Positions 43,301-52,159 of a stretch of DNA of 64,000 nt are shown here, piece by piece. The position numbers were made by a program, and so were the translations under genes. The stretch covers positions 1,539,501-1,603,500 of the forward strand of contig NZ_CP047029.1 of the NCBI RefSeq assembly GCF_009796805.1, given 5' to 3'. The stretch comes from Algibacter sp. L1A34. GTDB lineage: Bacteria; Bacteroidota; Bacteroidia; Flavobacteriales; Flavobacteriaceae. How positions within the stretch are numbered: position 1 is the stretch's first letter; each line of letters opens with the position of its first letter. The notes beneath the pieces were generated by a model. It searched no databases and was not told the origin of the DNA. It saw only the letters and a list, made by a program, of their open reading frames with translations.

Positions 43301-43912
43301 GTCTTGATACGCTCCTGGCTGGTTAACCTCATGAGAACTTAAACCAGTTCCTGCTTTTGGTGAATAAGGCTGAATTGTGTAGCCTTTATACATTAGTTTT
43401 TTAGTGTATATTTCTTTTAGCAACCACCATACGGTTTCCATGTATTTTGGTTCGTAAGTAATGTATGGATCGTCCATATCAACCCAATATCCCATTTTTT
43501 GAGTGAGGTCGTTCCAAACATCTGTATAGCGCATTACTGCTTTTCTACATGCAGCGTTATAATCCTCTACTGAAATGGTTTTACCAATATCTTCCTTGGT
43601 AATACCTAATTCTTTTTCTACACCTAACTCAATAGGTAAACCGTGTGTGTCCCAACCAGCTTTACGCTTAACTTGGTAACCTTTCATGGTTTTATAGCGT
43701 GGAAAAATATCTTTAATAGCACGTGCTAAAACATGGTGTACACCAGGTAAACCGTTTGCCGAAGGCGGGCCTTCGAAAAACACAAAAGGTTTATTACCTT
43801 CTCTAGTGGTTACACTTTTTTCAAATATGTTGTTTTCTTGCCAATAGTTTAAGATCTGGTCTGCAACATTTGGTAAGTCAAGTCCTTTGTATTCAGGAAA
43901 TTTAGCGCTCAT
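40328..43912 (-). CDS. ileS: Isoleucyl-tRNA synthetase
   Basis: 1194 residues, class I. The HIGH-equivalent is in PGVHHVLARAIKD (about 57-69) after GPPSANG. The editing domain (about 190-400) contains TAWTTTPWTLPSNTAL and GTGIVHTAPTFGADD. The KMSKR motif follows (LDKNGQKMSKRLGNAVDPF), then the anticodon-binding domain. The long C-terminal region and motif variants fit the eukaryote-like IleS type used by Bacteroidota, which is often mupirocin-insensitive; that is family knowledge, not seen here. It is first of the ileS/dksA-like/lspA run. Confidence 0.97.
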   Translation of the reverse strand: MSAKFPEYKGLDLPNVADQILNYWQENNIFEKSVTTREGNKPFVFFEGPPSANGLPGVHHVLARAIKDIFPRYKTMKGYQVKRKAGWDTHGLPIELGVEKELGITKEDIGKTISVEDYNAACRKAVMRYTDVWNDLTQKMGYWVDMDDPYITYEPKYMETVWWLLKEIYTKKLMYKGYTIQPYSPKAGTGLSSHEVNQPGAYQDVTDTTIVAQFKAIESTLPDFLKNEGDIHFTAWTTTPWTLPSNTALTVGPKIDYVLVQTYNQYTFKPIKVILAKALVGKQFGGKNNTQVETKAELLDYKEGDKKIPFYIVDVGWDYSDEEYEEIKNTYKKESIIGDKKAPKQTFSRKEFKGNDLVGIKYEQLLPYALPNDNPENAFRVIAGDFVTTEDGTGIVHTAPTFGADDALVAKQATPEIPPLLVKDENDNLVPLVDLQGRFRPEIKDDIYGFSEEYVKSEYLSEEEFIIELAKQQEKLKPVIADLKSYLSVDERLALKLKNENKAFKVEKYKHSYPHCWRTDKPILYYPLDSWFIKVTDIKGRMHELNTGINWKPKSTGEGRFGNWLANANDWNLSRSRYWGIPLPIWRTEDGKEEICIGSVEELKAEMQNAVTAGVLAEDIFADFEVGNNSEENYAKIDLHKNIVDEITLVSASGQPMKRESDLIDVWFDSGSMPYAQWHYPFENKDKIDENKSFPADFIAEGVDQTRGWFYTLHAIATMVFDSVAYKNVVSNGLVLDKNGQKMSKRLGNAVDPFETLGTYGADATRWYMIANANPWDNLKFDLEGIEEVKRKFFGTLYNTYSFFQLYANLDNFNYSEADIPLNERPEIDRWILSELHTLIQKVDAFYADYEPTKAARAISDFTQDYVSNWFVRLSRRRFWKGDYQQDKISAYQTLYTCMVTISKLGAPIAPFFMDKLYLDLNSVTKKESFESVHLSEFPVFDANFVDKSLENKMESAQIISSLVLSLRAKEKIKVRQPLQKIMIPIDSESQKNEILAVADLIKSEVNVKEIEVLEDASDILVKQIKPNFKVLGPRFGKDMKAIAQLVNNFTASDIKNIEQNGILDIEVNGKSITLERTDVEITSQDIEGWLVANEGSLTVALDVTISEELRKEGIARELINRIQNLRKDSGLEVTDRINVTFQKDEHIVKAVEANIAYIKSETLTNELNIIDNLQDGIEIAFDEVNTRLYIQKN

Positions 43913-43981
43913 TTATCATTAATTCTAGTAAGGATGCGAATTTAAGCAATAATACTTAAAACATTAATTTTTTAAAATAAA

Positions 43982-44008
43982 AAAAGACCACTAGAGTTGT
44001 GGTCTTTT
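43982..44008 (-). terminator. Intrinsic terminator of the giant T9SS gene
   Basis: 10-bp stem AAAAGACCAC (43982-43991) with GTGGTCTTTT (43999-44008), loop TAGAGTT, and a T-rich tail on the minus strand. It lies 25 nt after the gene's stop. Confidence 0.88.
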
Positions 44009-44032
44009 AAAATACGCTTATGTAATTAACTG

Positions 44033-47000
44033 TTAGTTTATAACTATCTTTTTAGTAAGCACCTCATTAGCTTCTGTTCTTAAGCAAACAATATAAGTTC
44101 CTGTCGCAAAATTATTAAATGGAATACCATTGCTTAGTTCGCTAGACGATACGTTTTGTTGCTCTAAAACTGTTTGACCTCTCATATTAATTAAGGCTAG
44201 TTTAGTCACTTCGCTATTTAGCTTTTTAACGTATAATGTGTTTGCGCTATTTTTGAAATAGATAAAGTTTTCTGTAGTAGCTAACTCTTCGTTACTTAGT
44301 GTTGTTGTTTCATTTTGAAATACAATTTCGAATCTTTCATTAAATATACCTTGGGTAGAGGTGAAGCTATATCCATACTCTTGATTTAAATTGAAATACA
44401 ACCCTAATAAATTATCATGTAAATAAACCTCTTGATCTTCATTTAAATTAATTTTTTCAGAGATTTTAATTTCAAAAGAATTATCACCAGATGATCTGAA
44501 GTTTAGCGGAACAACTTTGTCTTCAGTGATTTCGCTATAAGCTTGCAGGTTCATGTTTTTACCGTCTAAAACTAAATTTAAATCGTTGTTGTTTACATCA
44601 TCTGATTCTGCATCGTATCCGTAATCATAGGCGTCAGAGGTTTGCTCGCTAAACCCAAGTAAAAGCTCTCTTTTTGTTTCTGGTCCGGTAATCGAGTTAA
44701 ATTCTAATCTAATTTTTTGAATAACGTTTTCTTCAGAAGTGATATTAGTTGTAGTGGTAGTTTTTCCTTGTGCTCCTTTAAAAAATACCGAACCATTATT
44801 TTCTGTCCCGTCGACATCAGATTCTTTTATAAAAATACGCTGGCTATTATTAAATTCTATTTTTCCTGTTGCTATAATTTCTGTAATAAAACCTTGAGCT
44901 ACAGGTAAATATTTTGTAGGGGTAAGTGTTCCGACTTCACCACCTGTAGTCCCTCCGTTTCGTCCTGCAAATTGGCGTGCTCTACAAGCCCCTAGTTTAT
45001 TAACTTGTGCGTATCCTGCATTGTAATCTCTTAAATTATGAGAAGCACCGCTCCATTGTTGCCATAGTTGCAGTGTTCCATCAATTAAACCTTCATTGTC
45101 ATCTATAAACTTGTGTATATCCAGTGCTGATGCATAAGGGTTTCCTAAAAGATACTCTGTTTTTGAAACACTAACTACCGATCCATCTCCTCCTTTGTCA
45201 ATAACATCGATTAAGATTGTTCCATTATTAGGTTTGCCTTCGAAAATATATTCCTGTTCTGTGCCTACATTTCCTGTTCCTTTTTGTGTATATCCTACTC
45301 CGGTTTTTATAGGAGTTGATGTGGATATTTTTTCCCAGTCCCAATAGGTTAATCCATTGATAAAAGTATATAGCCAATAGGTGCTAATACTTCCTGATCC
45401 GCTATAGCTAGAGGTGAACTTTCCTTCTAAACCAGAATTGAATTTTATCATATCTATTTCGAAGTCAGTATTATTGTTATTATTGGCAGAGGTGTTATTA
45501 TCTGTTAACGATGTGATACCTGTAACTCCGACGGGTGACGACCAACTGTTGTACCAATATACATTGGATGTTCCTTCTTGTCTACGTAATATTTTGCCGT
45601 TTTCCCATGTTACTAAATCACTGTTTTTAGTTTGAATAAGTTGAGAATCGTTCATTAAATCGAGTGTTCCTCCTAGCTCTAAATACCAATTATTTTGCAC
45701 AAGATTGTCTCCGTTTATAGTCAGGGTTTTACCTGAATCTATAATTAAACCTATGTTTTCTATAGAATGATTGGCATCGATATCATTTTGTATACTTACA
45801 ATACTCCATGCTTTATTTGTGTCCGTATCTGTTATATCCCAGACGTCTCCATGTAACCATGTGCTTTTGCTAGTCCAATCGCCATCGTAATTTGAAACAT
45901 ATGGCATGGGTGCAGTTTGCTCGTTAATGGTAGTTATGTTATGCATAGTAAGAGCATGGTTGTTATTAGAATAATCTGTAATGGTTGTGCCTATTATATC
46001 TGTCATTGGGTAATAAGCTTGAAGATCACTCCATAATATTTTTTCGTTAGTTTGTGAATCTTGAATATCCTTAGGGATTATTGTTCCTATTAAGTTTCCG
46101 CTATTATCCTCAATTTCTTGATAAACCATTTGTTGTAATTGCTCTTCACTCAAGGCTCTATTAAACACGCGAACTTCGTCAATATTTCCATGAAAATGAG
46201 CGTTTCCTGCTGTACTAGTATTGGTTGGGTATCTACCAATAACAAAGTCTCGGTTTGCATAGGTGTGTGGTGTGCCATTATCAAATGTGGATAGTATTTC
46301 TGAGTTTAAATCCGAGTCGGTTACCGTATTTAGTAGTTCGCCATTAAGATAAAGTTTTATTGTTTGAGAACTCGAATCAAAAACACCGGCAACATGATAC
46401 CAAATATCATTGTCTAGTTTAATATTATCTGCAGCCTTTGGCTGTACTTGAATATTATTGGATGGGTATGTTTTTGAACTAGTTACTTGGGCTTGTGTAT
46501 AAACTAAAAAAGCTGGAGTTCTTCCCGAAGTAACATATAGTCTAATAGTTTCTTGCCCGGCAATGCTATAATTTCCAGTTAAATTTCCAGTATTGTCACT
46601 TTCTAGTTTAACCCAACCCATTATGGTTGCAGAGTCCCAGTTAGTAATAAAAGAATCTACATCAAGATAGTCGTCTTGACCATCAAAATATACTGTAGCT
46701 TCGTTGATATAATTATATACGGAAATATTAGCAGAAGGACTGTCTGTAGTAATATTATTATCTGTTTGGTCTTGATAATTATATGCTGTATTAGTTAAAT
46801 CTGTAATTAGAGTGTTTATTTCATCGGCTTGAACTTGTAATTCTATAGTTTCTTTACTTCCAGAGCTTAAAGTTCCTATAGTCCATGTGTTGCCACTCCA
46901 AGTTCCTATAGAGGGGTTAGAACTTATTAGAGTTAGTCCGCTAGGAATATCATCTACAACGGTTAAATTGGTAACTGGATTTACACCAAAGTTCTCTACT

Positions 47001-48706
47001 TCAATAGTAAATATTGCTGTTTCACCTTCGATAAGACTTTCTTTGTCAACCGTTTTGTTTAGTAAAATATCAGGATTACAATAGTATGCCGAAAGTGGTT
47101 GTGAATCATAAGTACACCCACCTTTAACAACTCTTACATAATAGTCTGCAGATTTTGTTGGTGTATAAGTAGGGTCTGTAGCTCCTTCTATTGATACACC
47201 ATCTTCAAACCATTGATAAGAATCAAATGTCTCATCATACACTTCTACAATAGCGCCTGGTAAGCAACCTCCGCCTCCTACTTGTAGATCTACTTCTGGT
47301 ACAGTATCGAAACCAGAAAAGTACCCTGCAATACCTCTAGCTCCATTGTAGCCTAAAAAGCCGACAGCAATTGGTCCTGAGGATTCAACGGACACATTTC
47401 CTGTAAGATCTGAAATATAAAAGGATTTCCATGAAGATGTGCCTGCTACAGTTAATGGTTCAGGCAATGTAACTGTTCCTGTTTCGTCTTCCACTATTAT
47501 ATTTGAATTAGGCGTTGTAGAAGATGCTATTAAAAACAATCCACCAGAAGCAGTAATTCCAGCAATATCTTTAATATCATAAATATAATCCATAGAGTCT
47601 GGCATTAAGCAGTTTACGGGGGCGACAAAATTAAGACTTACTGTGTAAATAGTCGAAGCTCCGGAAATTACTTGATAAGCATATGCATCTTTAGAGGTGG
47701 TAACCAGCATATTCTCGCCAACTAAACTTCCTGAAAAATATGAACTTGGTATTTCGGCATATTCCCCTTCATCTATATTGGCAAATGGTGTTGTATTCCC
47801 GTTTACATAAACATTAGTGTTTGCTTGAGTTCCGATTATAATAACATATTCATTCGTAGTACCTCCGTAGCCTCTTACGAAAACATATTCTTTACCCAAC
47901 TTATCTTCTGGAACTGGTTGGTCTGCTCCAGCATCTCTACTTGCGCTAGAAGCACTTACTCCAAAATTTAACATTCCATTACTGATAACAATATCTTTAT
48001 CAGAGTCTATTGAGGCTCCAATCCAGCCATCAATATTTTCATCTGTAGCGTCTTTAGGTGCTTCTACTACATAAGACTCTCCTTTTTGTAGGGTAACGCT
48101 AATTGAATTTGATGTAATACCATCTAAATCACTGCCTAGACGGAACTTACAGTTGGGGTTGTAGCCCGAAATAATAATATTTGTATCATTTTCTGAAGCC
48201 ATAATACCTAAGGTAGCACTCATGGAGCTATGGTTTGCCTCTATAGGTGCGCCACCCCATTTAAATTTTTGCCCCATAGCCGCTCTACCTTTAGACGTTA
48301 TTGATGCTGCTTGTGCACTAGATCTACCTCTATAGTTTACATAAAATTTATTGCTTGATGGAGCTTCAAATCTTAAACCAGCGTTACTTAACACAATTCC
48401 TGTATTAGCATTGGTTACTAAGGTGATATTATTGTCTCCATTAGCTAAATCATAAGATACAGGAGTAGATTTGGATAAAGAAAAACTTTTAATAGGCGTT
48501 GTACTCGTGCCTATATATACATTTACAGTAAATGAACTTGTAACCGGAGTTGACAAATAAATTGTTTGCTGTTGAATAGCTTGATTGTTACTATCTTGTT
48601 TTAACGGAGGTAAAAAATGTAAATCACTTAATTGAGCATTTGCAGTGTTAAATAAAACAAATGAAATTAATAGAATAAATCTGGACTTAAAATTATTGAG
48701 GTGCAT
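44033..48706 (-). CDS. Giant T9SS cargo protein with IgGFc-binding-like, DUF11 and LamG domains
   Basis: 1557 residues, probably secreted. Signal peptide (about 1-25, ending NTANAQ). An IgGFc-binding-protein-like N-terminal domain spans about 30-460 (FYVNYRGRSSAQAASITSKG, MAASEN-like repeats). A gap region has GGCLPGAIVEVYDETF. A DUF11 domain (LLNKTVDKESLIEGETAIF ... TNLTVVDDIPSGL) and a LamG/concanavalin-like domain follow (ATIMGWVKLESDN ... IWYHVAGVFDSSSQ, LYLNGELL). Then comes a C-terminal module shared with the 23729-26149 protein and a type A sorting domain (VTKLALINMRGQTVLEQ ... FATGTYIVCLRTEANEVLTKK). LamG suggests carbohydrate or surface binding, an inference. Confidence 0.88.
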   Translation of the reverse strand: MHLNNFKSRFILLISFVLFNTANAQLSDLHFLPPLKQDSNNQAIQQQTIYLSTPVTSSFTVNVYIGTSTTPIKSFSLSKSTPVSYDLANGDNNITLVTNANTGIVLSNAGLRFEAPSSNKFYVNYRGRSSAQAASITSKGRAAMGQKFKWGGAPIEANHSSMSATLGIMASENDTNIIISGYNPNCKFRLGSDLDGITSNSISVTLQKGESYVVEAPKDATDENIDGWIGASIDSDKDIVISNGMLNFGVSASSASRDAGADQPVPEDKLGKEYVFVRGYGGTTNEYVIIIGTQANTNVYVNGNTTPFANIDEGEYAEIPSSYFSGSLVGENMLVTTSKDAYAYQVISGASTIYTVSLNFVAPVNCLMPDSMDYIYDIKDIAGITASGGLFLIASSTTPNSNIIVEDETGTVTLPEPLTVAGTSSWKSFYISDLTGNVSVESSGPIAVGFLGYNGARGIAGYFSGFDTVPEVDLQVGGGGCLPGAIVEVYDETFDSYQWFEDGVSIEGATDPTYTPTKSADYYVRVVKGGCTYDSQPLSAYYCNPDILLNKTVDKESLIEGETAIFTIEVENFGVNPVTNLTVVDDIPSGLTLISSNPSIGTWSGNTWTIGTLSSGSKETIELQVQADEINTLITDLTNTAYNYQDQTDNNITTDSPSANISVYNYINEATVYFDGQDDYLDVDSFITNWDSATIMGWVKLESDNTGNLTGNYSIAGQETIRLYVTSGRTPAFLVYTQAQVTSSKTYPSNNIQVQPKAADNIKLDNDIWYHVAGVFDSSSQTIKLYLNGELLNTVTDSDLNSEILSTFDNGTPHTYANRDFVIGRYPTNTSTAGNAHFHGNIDEVRVFNRALSEEQLQQMVYQEIEDNSGNLIGTIIPKDIQDSQTNEKILWSDLQAYYPMTDIIGTTITDYSNNNHALTMHNITTINEQTAPMPYVSNYDGDWTSKSTWLHGDVWDITDTDTNKAWSIVSIQNDIDANHSIENIGLIIDSGKTLTINGDNLVQNNWYLELGGTLDLMNDSQLIQTKNSDLVTWENGKILRRQEGTSNVYWYNSWSSPVGVTGITSLTDNNTSANNNNNTDFEIDMIKFNSGLEGKFTSSYSGSGSISTYWLYTFINGLTYWDWEKISTSTPIKTGVGYTQKGTGNVGTEQEYIFEGKPNNGTILIDVIDKGGDGSVVSVSKTEYLLGNPYASALDIHKFIDDNEGLIDGTLQLWQQWSGASHNLRDYNAGYAQVNKLGACRARQFAGRNGGTTGGEVGTLTPTKYLPVAQGFITEIIATGKIEFNNSQRIFIKESDVDGTENNGSVFFKGAQGKTTTTTNITSEENVIQKIRLEFNSITGPETKRELLLGFSEQTSDAYDYGYDAESDDVNNNDLNLVLDGKNMNLQAYSEITEDKVVPLNFRSSGDNSFEIKISEKINLNEDQEVYLHDNLLGLYFNLNQEYGYSFTSTQGIFNERFEIVFQNETTTLSNEELATTENFIYFKNSANTLYVKKLNSEVTKLALINMRGQTVLEQQNVSSSELSNGIPFNNFATGTYIVCLRTEANEVLTKKIVIN

Positions 48707-49530
48707 TGTTGAATTAATTTGGGTGATTATAAATTTGTATGTTTTTTTGAGGTAAAGATTTTTCGAATTATTTAAAAATCAAATCTTCTACTCTTAAGGT
48801 TTTGTGTTAGTATGGTATTGGTTTCTTATACTTTGCGACACTAAATCGAGTATGCCTAAGCTAGGGGTTGTATAGTGTTGTCTAGATTGGAAAAAAGAAT
48901 AGGTTATAAATAAAAAGATGTGGCTAATACTAGTGAAAGTAAGAGTTGAGATGCATGAACTGTTTTGATTACAAAAAATTAGATCATAAAATATTTTAGC
49001 TAATAAACATAAAACTATACAAGATGTGTATGCTAAATGTTTTTTTGTAACAAGACATTGGTTATCGTAATTTATCCTCATAGGTTAAAACTTTAATTAG
49101 TTTGGGACTATTAAATTTTGACTATAAACTATTTTTTGATAAATGGATCTATTAAAAAAATATTTACGAGGGAAGTAAACTTATAATGTGTTAATTTTTT
49201 AGGTTTGTAAATCTAAATTAGACTTCTATTGAATGTAATATTAATACTTTTCATCGTTATAATAACTAAAATAATCGTTAAAAAGCATTTTTTTGATATA
49301 AAACACTTAAATAATCGTTAAAAGGTGTATACGGAGGGAAATTTTATTGTTTTTTAAATGTATTCTAGCTAATTGAAATATATCGAGGGAGTAAATTTTC
49401 AATTATTTAAAACTGTTCCGTATAAATATTTCGACAAAATTAAAGAACTAAATTTGTAATTCAATAAATATTCGTTGAAACAGGTGGTTTTTAGCGACCA
49501 ATTGCGCTTTACAGTAGTTTAATAGATTTT
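48707..49530. other. 825-nt non-coding region upstream of the giant T9SS gene
   Basis: AT-rich stretch between radA (minus, stop at 49531) and the 1557-residue T9SS gene. A 95-codon frame at 48794-49081 has no recognisable domain and is probably spurious. The region holds a 15-nt direct repeat AAATAATCGTTAAAA (49269-49283 and 49309-49323) and three similar purine motifs: CGAGGGAAGTAAAC at 49167, GGAGGGAAATTTT near 49333 and CGAGGGAGTAAATTTT at 49384. No tRNA or CRISPR is seen. It may hold the promoter and operators of the downstream gene. Confidence 0.55.
49269..49323. repeat. 15-nt direct repeat pair (AAATAATCGTTAAAA)
   Basis: Two exact copies of AAATAATCGTTAAAA begin 40 nt apart. They are separated by a T-rich stretch that includes AGCATTTTTTTGATA. 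They may be operator sites, but no regulator is identified. Confidence 0.6.
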
Positions 49531-50889
49531 TTAAGTCAAATTTGATACTAAATCTTCAATTTTAGATATTAACTGAATTTTAATCGTTGTATTTTTAAGA
49601 GAGATTTTATTGTATTTAGATACAAATATGGTTGCGAATCCCAGTTTTTCAGCTTCTAAAATACGCTGTTCAACACGTTGAACGGGACGGATTTCTCCAG
49701 AAAGTCCAACTTCGGCTGCAAAACAAAAATCTTTTTGTAGAGCGACATCTTCATTAGAAGACAGGATAGAGGCAACCACGGCTAAATCTATTGCGGGATC
49801 ATCTACTGTAATGCCTCCTGTAATATTTAAAAAAACATCTTTTGCGCCAAGGCGGAAACCTGCTCGTTTCTCTAAAACAGCTAAAAGCATGTTTAAGCGT
49901 TTGGCGTTAAAGCCTGTGGCGCTTCGTTGTGGTGTACCATAAACGGCTGTGCTTACTAAGGCTTGCACCTCTATCATAAGCGGGCGCATGCCTTCAAGTG
50001 TTGCGGCAATGGCGTTGCCTGATAAATCTTCGTCTTTTTTAGAAATTAAAATTTCACTTGGGTTAGTAACTTCACGCAGACCAGAACCTTGCATTTCATA
50101 AATGCCTAATTCGTTTGTTGATCCAAAACGGTTTTTGTTTGCTCTTAAAATTCTAAATACATGATTTCGGTCGCCTTCGAATTGTAAAACTGTATCTACC
50201 ATGTGTTCTAAGATTTTTGGACCTGCAATGTTACCGTCTTTGGTAATATGGCCAATTAATAACACGGGTGTTGCTGTTTCTTTTGCAAATTTTATAAGTT
50301 CGGTTGTACATTCTTTTATTTGAGAAATACTTCCGGAAGACGATTCGATATAATCGCTATGCAAGGTTTGAATAGAATCTATTATAACAATATCGGGCTC
50401 TAAAGCTTCAATTTGTTTAAATATGTTTTGCGTTTTAGTTTCGGTTAGAATGTAGCAGTTGTTATTGTTAGGGTTAACGCGTTCTGCACGCATTTTTATT
50501 TGTTTTTGGCTTTCTTCACCTGAAACATATAAAGTTTTATAAGGTAATTTTAATGAAATTTGAAGTAGTAGTGTGCTTTTTCCAATACCTGGCTCACCGC
50601 CTAAAAGTGTTAATGACCCTGGTACAATACCACCTCCTAAAACGCGATTAAATTCACCATCAAAAGTATCTAGTCGCGCTTCTTTAGAAGAATCTATATC
50701 TTTTATCCTTAATGGAATCGATGCTCTTTTCGTCGAGGATGTCGGTGTTTTCCAATCACTTTTTTCTGGTTTTTGCACTACCTCTTCAACTATGGTGTTC
50801 CAGTTTTTACAGGCATTACATTGCCCTTGCCATTTGGCGTATTGCGTGCCGCAGTTCTGGCAAAAAAAAGTGGTTTTTACTTTAGCCAT
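49531..50889 (-). CDS. radA: DNA repair protein RadA
   Basis: 452 residues. N-terminal four-cysteine zinc finger (CQNCGTQYAKWQGQCNAC), RecA-like ATPase with Walker A GGEPGIGKSTLL, the RadA-specific KNRFG motif (RANKNRFGSTNELG) and a Lon-protease-like C-terminal domain (NITGGITVDDPAIDLAVV). RadA is a hexameric helicase-like protein for branch migration in recombination. It lies 44 nt downstream of the esterase-like gene on the same strand. Length is normal. Confidence 0.96.
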   Translation of the reverse strand: MAKVKTTFFCQNCGTQYAKWQGQCNACKNWNTIVEEVVQKPEKSDWKTPTSSTKRASIPLRIKDIDSSKEARLDTFDGEFNRVLGGGIVPGSLTLLGGEPGIGKSTLLLQISLKLPYKTLYVSGEESQKQIKMRAERVNPNNNNCYILTETKTQNIFKQIEALEPDIVIIDSIQTLHSDYIESSSGSISQIKECTTELIKFAKETATPVLLIGHITKDGNIAGPKILEHMVDTVLQFEGDRNHVFRILRANKNRFGSTNELGIYEMQGSGLREVTNPSEILISKKDEDLSGNAIAATLEGMRPLMIEVQALVSTAVYGTPQRSATGFNAKRLNMLLAVLEKRAGFRLGAKDVFLNITGGITVDDPAIDLAVVASILSSNEDVALQKDFCFAAEVGLSGEIRPVQRVEQRILEAEKLGFATIFVSKYNKISLKNTTIKIQLISKIEDLVSNLT

Positions 50890-50933
50890 TTTTTAGATTT
50901 GGAATTTAAGTTTTGTTTTGAAAATTTTAATAG

Positions 50934-52085
50934 TTAGTAACCAAAATCTTCTTTAATAAGGTTTGCTTTTTCTAACATTTCATCTTTAGTAATACCAGCA
51001 ACCTCCTCTAAAGTATAGGCAGATTGATAAGTGCGCATCGCTTTTTTAGGTTCACCTGTCTCTTCGTAAAAACGTGCGATATAATAGGAGCCTAAAAGTG
51101 TTTCGGGATATTCTTTTCTTGCTATTTTGCCTAATTCTTCATAATACTCGTAAAGCTCATTTTTTTCGATTGCTGCCGAAATTGCTTTAAAATCATTAAT
51201 TAGAATTTTTTTGTCAATTCCGAATAATTCGTTGATAGCATCGTATTTTTCTTGAAGATATAAAGCTGGTGAAATTTCTAATTCGAGAATGGTTTCTTTA
51301 TATTCCTTTTTTGAAATAGGTTGAAATATCTGAAATATATCTTCGATAGCATTTGGAATAGCATGTGTTGGCACAGAATAATGTGATGGGCCATCGAAAC
51401 TATCAAAATTATAAACTATATTTTTATTATCTAATGCTGCAATATCTGTGTTTAGAGCCTTGGTCATTTTTTTTATAGAAGACCCGTCGTTATTCGTGTT
51501 TGCTAAATAATAGAATATTTTAGATTCTGCTTTAGCTAAGCTTTCAGGAATATAATCTATCATGCTTGGCGCCAATTCGGGACTAATAGATATATAACCT
51601 TGAAATAGTGGTTGAGGTTTTAATAAATAATAATTAATAAAATTTGCTGTTTGTCCGTGACCAACGACAACTCTAAAATTTACTGTACGGTATGTTTTTT
51701 CGATATAAGGAACTAGTTCTTGGCCAATAAATTCGAAAAATGCTGCTCCGGTTTCAACAGGTAAAGAGTTTTGTTCAGAATATAAACAATCGTCATATCT
51801 GGTTTCCATTTGGTTTACCCCAACGACTATAGATGCTGGCATATCTTCCCAGTAGGAATAGTAATCTACATTTCCAGCTACGGCTTCAAATAGATAATCG
51901 CCATCTAGAACAATGAAAATAGGATAGCTTTTATTATCGTTAGAGTTGTAGCCACGTGGTAGTTGAATTTTTATCTGGCGCGTTTCTCCAAGTTTAGAAG
52001 ATTCGATAGTTTCATATTTTACTTGAGCTTCAGTATTATTAATAACAAGGCTAAATAGGAAAAATAAAAGGATAGATTTCTTCAT
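50934..52085 (-). CDS. Esterase-D-fold protein lacking the nucleophile serine
   Basis: 383 residues. Signal peptide (about 1-20, ending NNTEA). An alpha/beta-hydrolase domain (about 25-260) has YPIFIVLDGDYLFE, a nucleophile-elbow segment RVVVGHGQTANFI where the expected GxSxG is G142-H-G144-Q-T, and a catalytic-His candidate in FDGPSHYSVP. The last ~110 residues form a helical, TPR-like tail (ARFYEETGEPKKAMRTYQSA). The family includes ferric-enterobactin esterase-like and feruloyl-esterase proteins. With Gly144 at the nucleophile position it is probably not a classical esterase. It is exported and soluble in the periplasm or beyond. Gap to radA is 44 nt. Confidence 0.8.
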   Translation of the reverse strand: MKKSILLFFLFSLVINNTEAQVKYETIESSKLGETRQIKIQLPRGYNSNDNKSYPIFIVLDGDYLFEAVAGNVDYYSYWEDMPASIVVGVNQMETRYDDCLYSEQNSLPVETGAAFFEFIGQELVPYIEKTYRTVNFRVVVGHGQTANFINYYLLKPQPLFQGYISISPELAPSMIDYIPESLAKAESKIFYYLANTNNDGSSIKKMTKALNTDIAALDNKNIVYNFDSFDGPSHYSVPTHAIPNAIEDIFQIFQPISKKEYKETILELEISPALYLQEKYDAINELFGIDKKILINDFKAISAAIEKNELYEYYEELGKIARKEYPETLLGSYYIARFYEETGEPKKAMRTYQSAYTLEEVAGITKDEMLEKANLIKEDFGY

Positions 52086-52159
52086 TTTAATGATGATTTG
52101 AGATTTAATATGGCAAGGTATGAAATATGCATTTACAATTCAAAAAAAGATAATTTGTT

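Noticed and set aside
48794-49081. A 95-codon minus-strand frame upstream of the giant T9SS gene
   Set aside because: No domain, no clear promoter or ribosome site, composition like translated AT-rich non-coding DNA.
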